Shown: in pieces, positions 1 through 7,135 of the stretch
Numbering within the stretch: the first letter of the stretch is position 1
How the letters are laid out: the number at the start of each line of letters is the position of its first letter
Made by a program: the position numbers and the translations under genes
Source: Phycisphaerales bacterium
GTDB lineage: Bacteria > Planctomycetota > Phycisphaerae > Sedimentisphaerales > Anaerohalosphaeraceae
Direction of reading: 5' to 3'
NCBI GenBank assembly: GCA_003152975.1
Contig: PMBP01000416.1
Span: forward strand, 1-10,024
DNA: 10,024 nt
The notes under the pieces: generated by a model
The model's database searches: none
Seen by the model: the letters and a program-made list of their open reading frames with translations, nothing else
What the model was told of the DNA's origin: nothing

Positions 1-2481
1 AAAACTGGTGGTCGCATCCGGTGCATCAAAGAAAGGAAAATTTAGTTTGCCGGCACCGTACTCGCGCTTAAACAAAAGCCGGAAGGTCTTCTTCCGTGTC
101 AGGCCCATCTGCCGAAAGGCCCCGCCATAGGCCCGCAGCCCCGCATTGATCTGAAAACCTGTCGAGCCGTCGGAATTGATCCACTCGATGGAAGCGGGAT
201 GTTCCCAGGCCGGCCCATCCAAAAGTGAGTTTTCGTAGATGCCGGTGGGCCCAAACAGATTGCTCACATCCGTAACGATGGACAGGGTCGGAAGCGACAA
301 GAGCGAATCTCGCATCCGGGCGCTGTACCTTGAATCGTTCACAACCCGCTGGTCCATGGCGTAATCCGCGGTCGTGCCGCCCCAGGAAGGGGGAAAACCG
401 GAAGGATTGGCCGGCTGGCGAATCACTTGATCCAGGAAAATGTAGGTCTGCGTGTCAACATTGGCCGACAGCGCGCCGGGTTTGAACGCCATCGCTCGAA
501 GGCAGGTCGTGCCGGTTATCTGAATCGGGCCGGTGTAGGTTAAACCGGAAGTTTCCGTGGGGGCGCTGCCATCCAGGGTATAATGGATCGTGGCGTCGGC
601 GGTGTCGGTCGTGATTTCGACGGAGAATGGAGCGTCGTAAAAGCCGCGTTTGACGCTGAATTTCGTGTCACGGACGACATCAACAGCGCCCGAGCCGTTA
701 AACTTGCCGGGTGTCGCTTGCCGGAAATACTGACGAAACCCCATACTCGCGGCGGCCGACAATTCCGGCTGAATAAAAAAGTCCTCGTCGGAAACGCTAT
801 CGTTGAGGGCCTGGAGGGCCAGCACATTCGTTCCCGGAGTCAGTCGGTTCAGGAAGTTGGAAATGTCAATGTTCACGAAAGTTTCCGGGGAGTCATTGGA
901 GCGGTCACTGTCGGCATGCGAGTTCCATTGCGGAATACCGCTGAAATTGCGTCGGGCGACTTCAACGCCATTGAGATATGCGACAAACCCGTCCTGGTAC
1001 TTCATCCGCAGCGACAGAGCGTCATAGGTCCCGATTTCGTCGGCGGATAGATCGAATTTCATTCTCATCCACAGCGAGGCATTGATGTTCAACATCTCGT
1101 TCCGGATATTGGAAGTGGCCGAACCGGCCGGACCGCCCAACAATTCCACTTCGCCAATCTGCATCGCAACCGCGGATGCTGCGTCGCGAATCGCCGGGAA
1201 TTTCAATTGATAATAAGAGTAGGCCGTATCATTCGAAAAGAGGATCGGAGTGGTGTTTTTGGTGAAGCGCGGCCATGCGGTTGCCTGCTTGAAATCAACA
1301 ATGTTTCCCGTGGCAATCAGGGTATAGGGCCCGTTGATACTCGTGTTTGAGCCGTAGAGAGCATACGCCGTCGGATCCCGCTCGGCCGCATCATTGGCCG
1401 TTGTGAAAGTCAGTCCCGTGACGATCGTCGGGCCCATCGACGGTGTCACCTGAAAACCCGCCCCGTCCACAGGGTCGCCGGCGTCGAAATCACCCTTGAA
1501 ATGCAAATATTTCGCATTGACATTGTTGTCAATCGCCAGGGGCGGCGACTCGCCTCCCGGCCAATCACCATCGTTGGGAACACCCTGGACGATATCGCCG
1601 GGAGTCGTGACATCCGCCATATTCGATATGGTCTGGACGAAACCCAATCCCGTCTTGGCGGTCTTCCAGCCACGATCATCGAAGGTTACCGGCGTCCATT
1701 GGGCTTGAGCGTCAAGGGCGTCCGGGACATGGTAAGCGGCCGTATCACCGCTAGCGACGAAGGTCCTGGCCAATTGACTCATGCCATAGGAAACATCCGT
1801 CAATTGGGGTGGGTAATCATATTCGGAAATCACCTTCTTGCCGTCCTCTTCGACAATCGCCAAATAACCGCCGTTGGCGTTGAGGTCGAAATTGGTGTGA
1901 AGCTCACTCCCGGTACGATTCTTTCGGGACGCAAAGATAATCAGGAAATCCCTCGGCTCAATGACGGCGCCGGCCGGAAATTCCCACATTTGAAGGTCGT
2001 CTCTGTCATTTGTCAAATGCCAACCGCCCAACGCGACCGCCTGGCGGGTTGGATTGTAGATCTCAATCCAGTCGGAAGAATCGCCATCCTGGTCCAGCAA
2101 CTCGCCCTCACCGAGCGGCAAGGTACTCCCATTGCTGGCCATGAACTCGCTGATCAGCAGCCGGCCCCAGTCTTCGCCCCAGTTCTCGGCCAGGATGCCA
2201 AAATCGATCGCATTGACGCCCCCGGTCCCATTCAGATCGGCCTCGCAACCCGGCACCCGACACCCTTCATCCAGCCATCGTTCGACGAACATCCCCAAAT
2301 CGACAAGATCAACCCTTCGATCCCCGTTCAAATCTCCAATGGGATAGACCGGTGTATCCGCGGAAAGAACTCCCGATACTACCAGGACAAGGGATACCGC
2401 CAGCATTATCATGGGTTGTGTGACTTTTGTATGGTTCAGTACCACCCGAGTTGGAACAAAATTGTTTGAAAATTTGCTCAC
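1..2481 (-). CDS. Secreted dockerin-like / lamin-tail / CotH multidomain protein (3' partial)
   Basis: The minus frame is open without a stop from 2481 to the left edge (827 codons). I chose the GTG at 2481-2479 because GGAG lies 7 nt upstream (2492-2489) and it gives a basic N-region. The later ATG at 2412 has neither. Residues 24-41 form a hydrophobic signal segment ending ...VLSA. Next come paired dockerin/EF-hand-like loops (D50, N52, D54, D61; then D82, N84, D93 with Thr at position 5). They are followed by a lamin-tail domain (about 108-233, with SSDWIEIYNP), the first half of a jelly-roll (about 245-285), a discoidin/F5-8-like module (about 313-449, IDNNVNAKYLHF), the second jelly-roll half (about 455-575), a chitobiase C-terminal/Fn3-associated repeat (about 607-668, HYTLDGSAPT) and the start of a CotH domain (from about 725: LPTLSIVTD, then RKKTFRLLFKREYG). 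Such proteins are common exported giants in Planctomycetota, and some CotH proteins are protein kinases. The kinase core lies outside the window, so activity cannot be judged. A surface or adhesion role is inferred. Confidence 0.85.
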   Translation of the reverse strand, partial: MSKFSNNFVPTRVVLNHTKVTQPMIMLAVSLVLVVSGVLSADTPVYPIGDLNGDRRVDLVDLGMFVERWLDEGCRVPGCEADLNGTGGVNAIDFGILAENWGEDWGRLLISEFMASNGSTLPLGEGELLDQDGDSSDWIEIYNPTRQAVALGGWHLTNDRDDLQMWEFPAGAVIEPRDFLIIFASRKNRTGSELHTNFDLNANGGYLAIVEEDGKKVISEYDYPPQLTDVSYGMSQLARTFVASGDTAAYHVPDALDAQAQWTPVTFDDRGWKTAKTGLGFVQTISNMADVTTPGDIVQGVPNDGDWPGGESPPLAIDNNVNAKYLHFKGDFDAGDPVDGAGFQVTPSMGPTIVTGLTFTTANDAAERDPTAYALYGSNTSINGPYTLIATGNIVDFKQATAWPRFTKNTTPILFSNDTAYSYYQLKFPAIRDAASAVAMQIGEVELLGGPAGSATSNIRNEMLNINASLWMRMKFDLSADEIGTYDALSLRMKYQDGFVAYLNGVEVARRNFSGIPQWNSHADSDRSNDSPETFVNIDISNFLNRLTPGTNVLALQALNDSVSDEDFFIQPELSAAASMGFRQYFRQATPGKFNGSGAVDVVRDTKFSVKRGFYDAPFSVEITTDTADATIHYTLDGSAPTETSGLTYTGPIQITGTTCLRAMAFKPGALSANVDTQTYIFLDQVIRQPANPSGFPPSWGGTTADYAMDQRVVNDSRYSARMRDSLLSLPTLSIVTDVSNLFGPTGIYENSLLDGPAWEHPASIEWINSDGSTGFQINAGLRAYGGAFRQMGLTRKKTFRLLFKREYGAGKLNFPFFDAPDATTSF

Positions 2482-2488
2482 GCCTCTG

Positions 2489-2492
2489 CTCC
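2489..2492 (-). promoter_or_regulatory. Shine-Dalgarno site supporting a GTG start
   Basis: GGAG on the minus strand sits 7 nt before GTG 2481-2479. The ATGs at 2412 and 2406 have no comparable site and would leave a signal peptide without a basic N-region. This site decides the start of the CotH-type gene. Confidence 0.6.
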
Positions 2493-2607
2493 GTAAATTC
2501 ACATATAGGTAGTACCAACTTGAAACCGATAACCACTCTATTGACGGTGCCCCTCTGTTCGGTCCATGCAAGTTTGCCTGAAAGAATGATTCAAATTTCC
2601 GATTTAC

Positions 2608-2636
2608 ATTATACTGTTTTCATGTTCCGGTGTCAA
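2608..2636 (-). promoter_or_regulatory. Full-consensus sigma70-type promoter for the CotH-type gene
   Basis: On the minus strand TTGACA (2636-2631) and TATAAT (2613-2608) are separated by exactly 17 nt, a 12-of-12 match to the housekeeping consensus. Transcription would start near 2601, leaving an untranslated leader of about 120 nt before the GTG at 2481. It lies in the 356-nt gap after the upstream, same-strand hydrolase gene, so the CotH-type gene probably has its own strong transcription unit. No operator repeat is obvious around it. Confidence 0.75.
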
Positions 2637-2837
2637 GTGTTTCGTTCAAACAGCAGGATTTGGCCCGATTCGCCTCACAGGGGGATAAACGAGGACCGCG
2701 TCGATTCCGGCTGGTACGACAGTCATGATTTCACGGACAACGGCGGTTTGATGGGAATAATCTGCACATCCCACACCCGAAACGACTTCAGGAGGTTCGC
2801 TGAAATTCGACGATAGGTCCGGCCGGATCGTATCCGT
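2637..2837. other. Non-coding stretch between hydrolase and CotH promoter
   Basis: I see no convincing gene here. A plus-strand open frame (2427-2816) crosses the promoter and the antisense start of the CotH gene, has no ribosome binding site, and shows no recognisable motif. Just after the hydrolase stop there is a small hairpin (CGGAT-CGT-ATCCG, 2825-2837) with no T-run on the minus side, so I do not call it a terminator. Confidence 0.5.
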
Positions 2838-3803
2838 TCAACTTTTCTTTTTCGCGTCGGCGGGCTTGAGGTACTTGATGAAGAAGTCGGCCACCATCTG
2901 ATCGACCTCGGGATCGCGGAACCCGTGACCGCCATCCTTGACGATGTGGAAGGTCGCCTCGACACCGGCGGCCTTCAGGGCATCGTAAAGGATTTGGCTC
3001 TGGTTGAGTGGCACCAGCGGATCTTTGTCACCGTGGACAATCAGAAACGGCGGGTCCTTACGAGTGACATAGGTGATGGGGTTGGCCCGTTGGCAGGCCT
3101 CCTTTTTTTCCTGTACCGGCCCACCGACAAGCTGCGCTTCGGGTGAGTCCGGGGCGTCATGATTCATCTCGCTTGGAAATGCGCTCATCTTAGAAAAGTC
3201 CGTCGGCCCGAAGAAATCGCATACGGCCTGCACGGCGCTGGACCGATCGAGGTTGGGGCCCTTATCAAACTGCTTGTCGTCGCCGGTGGTACCCAACATG
3301 GCAACTAGGTGTCCACCGGCCGAAGAGCCCCATACGCCGATCCGTGCGGAGTCGATATTATATTTTTTTGCGTTGGCCCGGAGGAAGCGGATCGCGGCCT
3401 TGCAGTCTTCGATTTGCGCCGGAAAGATCGCATGCTGGCTGAGCCGGTAATTGATACTGGCCACGGCAAAACCCAGCGCTGTATATTGCCGAGCCGGGGG
3501 ATTTTCCTTGCTTCCGGCCCGGAATGCCCCGCCGTGAACCCACACGATCAGCGGAAAGGGCTTGTCGGAGGGTTTGGACGGGATGTAGAGGTCGAGCTTT
3601 TGCCTCTCGTGCCCGCCGGGGATATATTCGAGGTTACGGATGATCTTGGCATCGCTGGCCTGGATCTGCGCCTGGGCTTGAGGATCGGCAGGAGGGGCCG
3701 GGGGTTGTTGAGGATTCGGCTGGGCGCCCGCGATTACGGTCAGGGCCAGGATCAAAATCCAATTTTGCACAAACCATTTTCGCGTTCGATGGATCGATTT
3801 CAT
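2838..3803 (-). CDS. Secreted alpha/beta-hydrolase (esterase/lipase, BD-FAE-like)
   Basis: This 321-residue protein probably hydrolyses ester bonds on an extracytoplasmic substrate. Such enzymes often deacetylate or deferuloylate plant or algal polysaccharides, but the substrate cannot be read from sequence. I chose the ATG at 3803 because GGAGGT lies 4 nt upstream (3807-3812); the frame extends 15 codons further without a better start. Residues 1-27 are a signal peptide (basic N-region, WILILALTVIAGA, cleavage likely before Q28), followed by a Pro/Gln/Ala-rich linker to about residue 50. The hydrolase core has the oxyanion-hole motif HGGAF (from H90), the nucleophile elbow GSSAGG (Ser161), the acid in HGDKDPLVP (Asp261) and the catalytic His in GGHGF (His293). 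The triad is intact and the length is normal for the BD-FAE/hormone-sensitive-lipase-like group. It ends in a Lys-rich tail. It is same-strand with the CotH-type gene but separated from it by 356 nt and a strong promoter. Confidence 0.88.
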   Translation of the reverse strand: MKSIHRTRKWFVQNWILILALTVIAGAQPNPQQPPAPPADPQAQAQIQASDAKIIRNLEYIPGGHERQKLDLYIPSKPSDKPFPLIVWVHGGAFRAGSKENPPARQYTALGFAVASINYRLSQHAIFPAQIEDCKAAIRFLRANAKKYNIDSARIGVWGSSAGGHLVAMLGTTGDDKQFDKGPNLDRSSAVQAVCDFFGPTDFSKMSAFPSEMNHDAPDSPEAQLVGGPVQEKKEACQRANPITYVTRKDPPFLIVHGDKDPLVPLNQSQILYDALKAAGVEATFHIVKDGGHGFRDPEVDQMVADFFIKYLKPADAKKKS

Positions 3804-3806
3804 GTT

Positions 3807-3812
3807 ACCTCC
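3807..3812 (-). promoter_or_regulatory. Shine-Dalgarno site fixing the hydrolase start
   Basis: GGAGGT on the minus strand is followed after about 4 nt by ATG 3803-3801. It overlaps an upstream in-frame ATG (at 3815), which argues against that earlier start and against the longest open frame beginning at 3848. Confidence 0.65.
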
Positions 3813-3859
3813 CATGAATAGCGGATTATTACAGGATTTCGCTGCCACACGACGAAACT

Positions 3860-3887
3860 ATTGTACCGCGATCCCCGTGCGGGACAA
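3860..3887 (-). promoter_or_regulatory. Possible promoter for the hydrolase
   Basis: TTGTCC (3887-3882) and TACAAT (3865-3860) on the minus strand are 16 nt apart. The -35 matches consensus at 4 of 6 bases and the -10 at 5 of 6. A start near 3853 would give a leader of about 50 nt. The call rests only on these two boxes. Confidence 0.35.
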
Positions 3888-3890
3888 GTA

Positions 3891-3919
3891 TAGATAGTTT
3901 TTCCGGCCGGGGGTATAAT
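3891..3919 (+). promoter_or_regulatory. Possible promoter for the 4119-4790 gene
   Basis: A perfect TATAAT lies at 3914-3919, preceded at 17 nt by TAGATA (3891-3896, 4 of 6 matches to TTGACA). Transcription from here would run through both heptad-repeat clusters before reaching the ATG at 4119, a leader of about 190 nt. It is back-to-back with the possible hydrolase promoter. Confidence 0.35.
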
Positions 3920-3931
3920 GGCAGACCGGGA

Positions 3932-3956
3932 TTTGAATAATGACTATTGAATGTTG
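3932..3956 (-). repeat. Heptad-phased CAAT-like repeat, cluster 1 (inverted)
   Basis: Read on the minus strand, CAA, CAT, CAA and CAA begin at 3956, 3942 (CAT), 3949 and 3935, each exactly 7 nt from the next. The best unit is CAATAGT. This is the reverse-complement counterpart of the array at 4031-4065. The copies are degenerate, so this cluster would be weak evidence on its own. Confidence 0.45.
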
Positions 3957-4003
3957 GTGTCACAGCCGCTGGGGCAACTGTAGAGGTTAAAGGATTTGCG
4001 GGC

Positions 4004-4065
4004 CAATGATCAATTCATTCGCTTACGATCCAATAGTCAATAGACAATATTCAATCGTCAATCCC
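4004..4065 (+). repeat. Heptad-phased CAAT repeat, cluster 2
   Basis: CAAT occurs at 4031, 4038, 4045, 4052 and 4059, five copies at an exact 7-nt period with variable last three bases (AGT, AGA, ATT, CGT, CCC). Two more phased copies stand at 4004 and 4011. The array lies in the gap before the plus-strand gene that starts at 4119. Short tandem heptanucleotides occur in other bacteria, for example the STRR elements of cyanobacteria. I do not recognise this one as a named family. It could be replication slippage, a binding-site array or part of a structured transcript together with cluster 1. Confidence 0.65.
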
Positions 4066-4118
4066 AACCGAGTGTTTTGAACGGCGACGATAACACATTC
4101 GCCATCGAAGGAACAAGT

Positions 4119-4790
4119 ATGATCAAAACGGTAACATGGCTGATCCGGTTGCTGGTTCTCGGCGGCGGGGCGGCGCTGGGCTTTCTGGCGTGGGACCGGT
4201 ATTTTACCAACCGCACGATCCAGCAGTTGGTTGCGGAAAACGGCCAGCTTCGTTCAGCCATCCAGAACCTCACCGAAGAAACGCAGATCGGCTACGCCAA
4301 GGTGCTGACGCAGGATGTCCGCGATGGCAAGTTCATGACGCGGTTGCTGTTTGTCGAGACTGACCGCTCGGACCCGGCCAAGCGGGTCCTCGAAAAAGAA
4401 TTCGAGATCGAGGGCGATGTGGCTCACTTTGACGCCCTGATCGTCAAGTTCTCCGGTCCGGCCGTGATGGACGGCCGGGAGCGGGCGATGTACCTGTGGC
4501 GGCGGATCTATGGCGAGACGACCCGGCCCGAAGAGGCCGCCCGGATCGAAACCCCCGGCGCCGAATCCCATCGGTATGCGGATATGTGTGCCAAGCTATC
4601 GCTGAAGGATCGCAAGCTGTTCTGGGATGAGATCTGGGCGCTGAGCAACGACCCCGGCCGTCTGCAGCAGGCGGGAATCACGGCGATCTACGGCAATGTG
4701 GTCTATCGCAAGCTGCGACCGGGGTTGATCTATGTTTTCAAAATCAGCAATTCCGGCCAGTTGTACCCGGAAACCGTTCCCGCGCTATAA
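4119..4790 (+). CDS. Membrane-anchored protein of unknown function
   Basis: This is a 223-residue protein I do not recognise. I chose the ATG at 4119 because AGGA lies 6 nt upstream; the longer frame would start at a TTG (4077) without such a site. Residues 5-25 form one hydrophobic segment (WLIRLLVLGGGAALGFLAW) that fits a signal anchor, followed by a short, probably coiled-coil stretch (about 30-57, QLVAENGQLRSAIQNL). The remaining 165 or so residues are charged and soluble-looking, with alternating strands and helices and a C-terminal half rich in Trp and Tyr. The topology is most likely N-in with the bulk outside the cytoplasm. No catalytic motif is visible. The next gene, 193 nt on and in the same direction, is also exported and unrecognised, so the two may act together in the envelope. 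That pairing is inference. Confidence 0.7.
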   Translation: MIKTVTWLIRLLVLGGGAALGFLAWDRYFTNRTIQQLVAENGQLRSAIQNLTEETQIGYAKVLTQDVRDGKFMTRLLFVETDRSDPAKRVLEKEFEIEGDVAHFDALIVKFSGPAVMDGRERAMYLWRRIYGETTRPEEAARIETPGAESHRYADMCAKLSLKDRKLFWDEIWALSNDPGRLQQAGITAIYGNVVYRKLRPGLIYVFKISNSGQLYPETVPAL

Positions 4791-4983
4791 GGGTTATCGG
4801 ACGAAAATTGGGCTTCGGGAACCTTTTGGCCTCATGAAAGGTCGAAAAAGGATCGAAGAATATAGATAGGCCGTCGATATCGGCGGCTGCGCGTCATCGT
4901 TAAGGGATGAAAACCCGATTGGCAACCGGGATGCCATTGGGCATAAGTTGTTCTGAATCAATTACTTATGTCGGGAAAAGGAT

Positions 4984-5952
4984 ATGGAAAACAGAACGAT
5001 CAAGATGGGGATGATCCTCACAATCCTGGTATCGGGCCTGGTAATCGCCCAGCGGGAGGTTATCCCGATCCCGGTCAAGCCGGCGAATTTCCGGTTGGAA
5101 GTCCAGACCAGCCGGCCTGATTATTTTGATCGCGATGTGTTGCGGATTACCGTCGAACTTCTCAACAACGGCGAGCAGCAGCTCCTGATCGTGCCGGACC
5201 TGCCGGATGTCGTTGAGCCGGTTGACCTGGATGCCGGCAAAATCATCCCCGGCCGGATGGACGATGCGGCCGTCAATGCCATTATCCTGCCGGAGGAAAA
5301 ACCACTGGTGATCGGCACGGCGCGGTTGATCCCGTTGCAGCGACCGTGGATGAAGGCACAGACCAGTACGGGCGCGGTCCCGGTTGTCCAGCGGGAATAC
5401 AAGCTGCCTCTGTTTGGCTCTGCGGTGGTGCCGCCGCACAGCACGCGGGTGATCTCGACGATGCAAATCCTTCTGACGGCACCGATCGACGCCGACCCGC
5501 AACCGGCGGCCGACACGACAACGCCGGCGGAAGATGTCGATGTCGCGGGCCGCTGGATCATCCCGTGGCCGGGCGAGTACCTGTTGGATTGCACGATCGA
5601 CAAGATCGCCGGCGTTCCGGCGGCACAAGCCCAGACGATCGTGCGGATTGCCCACCAAAAACCAAAGCCGCAGCCGGTGAAGGTGATCGGCCTGGAGGAT
5701 CAAAAAACGATCCTCGATGAACACAAGACCATCCTCAACCAGATCCACGAGCAGCTCCAGAAAGCCGACGGCAAGCAGAACAGTCTGCTGGCCTATGCAC
5801 GCCTGCACGGCAAGTATATGTACACGATGCTGAAGATTCTACTGGGGAACAAAACCGACCAGACCGTCGATACTTCCCAGCCACAGTCCAGCGTGACTTC
5901 AACGCCGTCAACGGCCGGACCCGTGACACGGGGGGCGGCGCGAATGAAGTAA
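4984..5952 (+). CDS. Exported protein of unknown function with C-terminal coiled coil
   Basis: This 322-residue protein is not recognised. The ATG at 4984 is preceded by a purine-rich GGGAAAAGGA stretch, a weak ribosome site. Residues 1-22 form a signal peptide (basic N-region, MGMILTILVSGLVIA, likely cleavage before Q23). The following 200 or so residues are rich in alternating beta-type segments with a pattern like an immunoglobulin-type or other beta-sandwich domain (for example LRITVELLNNGEQQLLIV, then later a GEYLLDCTI strand). Residues about 237-262 have heptad-like hydrophobic spacing (LEDQKTILDEHKTILNQI), so a coiled coil is likely. A basic hydrophobic stretch (about 275-288) and a Ser/Thr/Pro-rich tail end the protein. 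It lies 193 nt after the membrane-anchored gene and directly before a strong terminator, so it probably closes that transcription unit. A scaffold or envelope role is a guess. Confidence 0.72.
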   Translation: MENRTIKMGMILTILVSGLVIAQREVIPIPVKPANFRLEVQTSRPDYFDRDVLRITVELLNNGEQQLLIVPDLPDVVEPVDLDAGKIIPGRMDDAAVNAIILPEEKPLVIGTARLIPLQRPWMKAQTSTGAVPVVQREYKLPLFGSAVVPPHSTRVISTMQILLTAPIDADPQPAADTTTPAEDVDVAGRWIIPWPGEYLLDCTIDKIAGVPAAQAQTIVRIAHQKPKPQPVKVIGLEDQKTILDEHKTILNQIHEQLQKADGKQNSLLAYARLHGKYMYTMLKILLGNKTDQTVDTSQPQSSVTSTPSTAGPVTRGAARMK

Positions 5953-5982
5953 TTCGACGCTATAATGTCCAGAATTAATCCG

Positions 5983-6018
5983 CCGCCGGTCGTCGATGAC
6001 GATCGGCGGTTATTTTTT
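5983..6018 (+). terminator. Rho-independent terminator, 12-bp stem and T-run
   Basis: CCGCCGGTCGTC (5983-5994) pairs with GACGATCGGCGG (5998-6009) through all 12 positions, one of them a G-T wobble, around a GAT loop. It is followed by TTATTTTTT (6010-6018). It lies 30 nt after the stop of the exported coiled-coil gene. The stop codon of the convergent minus-strand gene (6012-6010) abuts the stem, so the hairpin may also limit that transcript, although the minus side has only a poor T-run. Confidence 0.85.
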
Positions 6019-7128
6019 GTCTGGGGGACTTGCGGTCCCACCGGCCTCTGGTCCGATTCCCGGACAGATCGGGCCAATGTAGGATCGGGCGATAACGATG
6101 TCGTCAAACCAGACCGTGGCCGTTTTGGTGTTGACGATCGCGCCCGGGTGATCGGCCAGGTAACGATCGTTTTCAGCGAAGGCCTTTTCGGTAACATAGT
6201 GCATTAGCCAGAGGCGATTGAGCTTGACCTCCGGATCGGTCCGCCAGAGGAAACCGCCAAATCCGACGGCTTTGTCGTCGTTGCGGATGAGCCACTTGTC
6301 CCGCTGCCAAAGGCCTTCCGGGTGCCCGGGCCCGAACCATTCGACGGGCTTGCCGTTGATCCAGAAGGCCTGCCAGCCGTTGGATTTTTCCATCGCGATG
6401 TTGACTCCCATCGCAATCTCCACGCAGATCCAGCAGTCGCGAGGAATTTGCACCGGTTCGAGCGGCTCAAAGTCGTTGCCGTAGTAACTGTCGCCGTCGC
6501 CGCTGTCATTTTGCCAGGTCCGCATCCGGGGCCAATAGGTATAGAAATGCCAGATTCCCGGCGGGTCGAAGGATCGGGCCGGGTCGAATTGTTCCGATTG
6601 GATGACCGGCTCGATGCCGCTGCTGAACCGATCGACGAGACGAAGCCCCGCGTCGCCAGTGGGCCAGGCGGGCGGATTTTTCATGCCGCCGAGGGTGACG
6701 AAGTGGTGGATGAATCCGTGGTCGGCGGCGAAACGAACATAGAACCGCACAAAGAGCGTCTCGTGCCCGGGCAAGAGACGGCGAAAAAGGTGGCCACCAT
6801 TGTTCTGGCCGCGGGTGGCCGTCATCTGAATGCTGGTTTTGCCGGACGCGCCGGAGGGGACAAGATCGCTGAACTCCAGGACCTTGCCCTTGTCGTTGGA
6901 GACATCCTCCCAGCGTTTCTTGAGTCCGTCGAGACTGCGGTCTTCGAAGCTGTCGACAAAGACGACCTTCGGGTCCTTGTCGATCCCCCGATCCTGCGGA
7001 TACTGTCGGCTGATGCCGAAACCCTCGGGCAACGATCCTGGTTTCAATGAATGTTGTGCATTTACCTGGGCCACTATTGCCAAGCACAATCCCGCGAAGG
7101 CAACTGCCAGATTCGCACAGGTTTTCAT
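6010..7128 (-). CDS. Secreted concanavalin-like jelly-roll protein (possible polysaccharide lyase or lectin)
   Basis: This 372-residue exported protein probably binds or degrades a polysaccharide. Residues 1-24 are a signal peptide (MKTCANLAVAF..., likely cleavage VNA|Q25). The mature part has the beta-rich, Trp/Tyr/Asp-rich composition of concanavalin-type jelly rolls, with a strand pair FVRFYVRF and a C-terminal WFDDIVIA...YIGP segment (about 337-351). I associate that ending with PL14-type alginate-lyase-like and lectin-like planctomycete proteins. I cannot identify catalytic residues with confidence, so lyase activity is only one option; a binding protein is the other. The ATG at 7128 has only a distant GGAG in the end of the preceding gene. 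Since that gene's TAA is 7 nt before, translation is probably coupled. It is the last gene of the three-gene operon and ends against the shared hairpin. Confidence 0.75.
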   Translation of the reverse strand: MKTCANLAVAFAGLCLAIVAQVNAQHSLKPGSLPEGFGISRQYPQDRGIDKDPKVVFVDSFEDRSLDGLKKRWEDVSNDKGKVLEFSDLVPSGASGKTSIQMTATRGQNNGGHLFRRLLPGHETLFVRFYVRFAADHGFIHHFVTLGGMKNPPAWPTGDAGLRLVDRFSSGIEPVIQSEQFDPARSFDPPGIWHFYTYWPRMRTWQNDSGDGDSYYGNDFEPLEPVQIPRDCWICVEIAMGVNIAMEKSNGWQAFWINGKPVEWFGPGHPEGLWQRDKWLIRNDDKAVGFGGFLWRTDPEVKLNRLWLMHYVTEKAFAENDRYLADHPGAIVNTKTATVWFDDIVIARSYIGPICPGIGPEAGGTASPPDKK

Positions 7129-7135
7129 CGTCGGA

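Noticed and set aside
1501..2469. 322-codon plus-strand open frame
   Set aside because: It is antisense to the CotH-type gene, whose minus frame shows dockerin, LTD and discoidin motifs without interruption.
2427..2816. 129-codon plus-strand open frame in the gap after the hydrolase
   Set aside because: It crosses the minus-strand promoter and gene start, lacks a ribosome site and has no recognisable motif.
4836..4866. Possible promoter TTGGCC/TATAGA before the 4984 gene
   Set aside because: Both boxes are weak and the spacing is 19 nt, so it is not distinguishable from chance.
4914..4944. Two small hairpins before the exported coiled-coil gene (CCCG..CGGG and ATGCC-ATTG-GGCAT)
   Set aside because: The first leaves almost no loop and the second is only 5 bp with no T-run, so neither supports a terminator or riboswitch.
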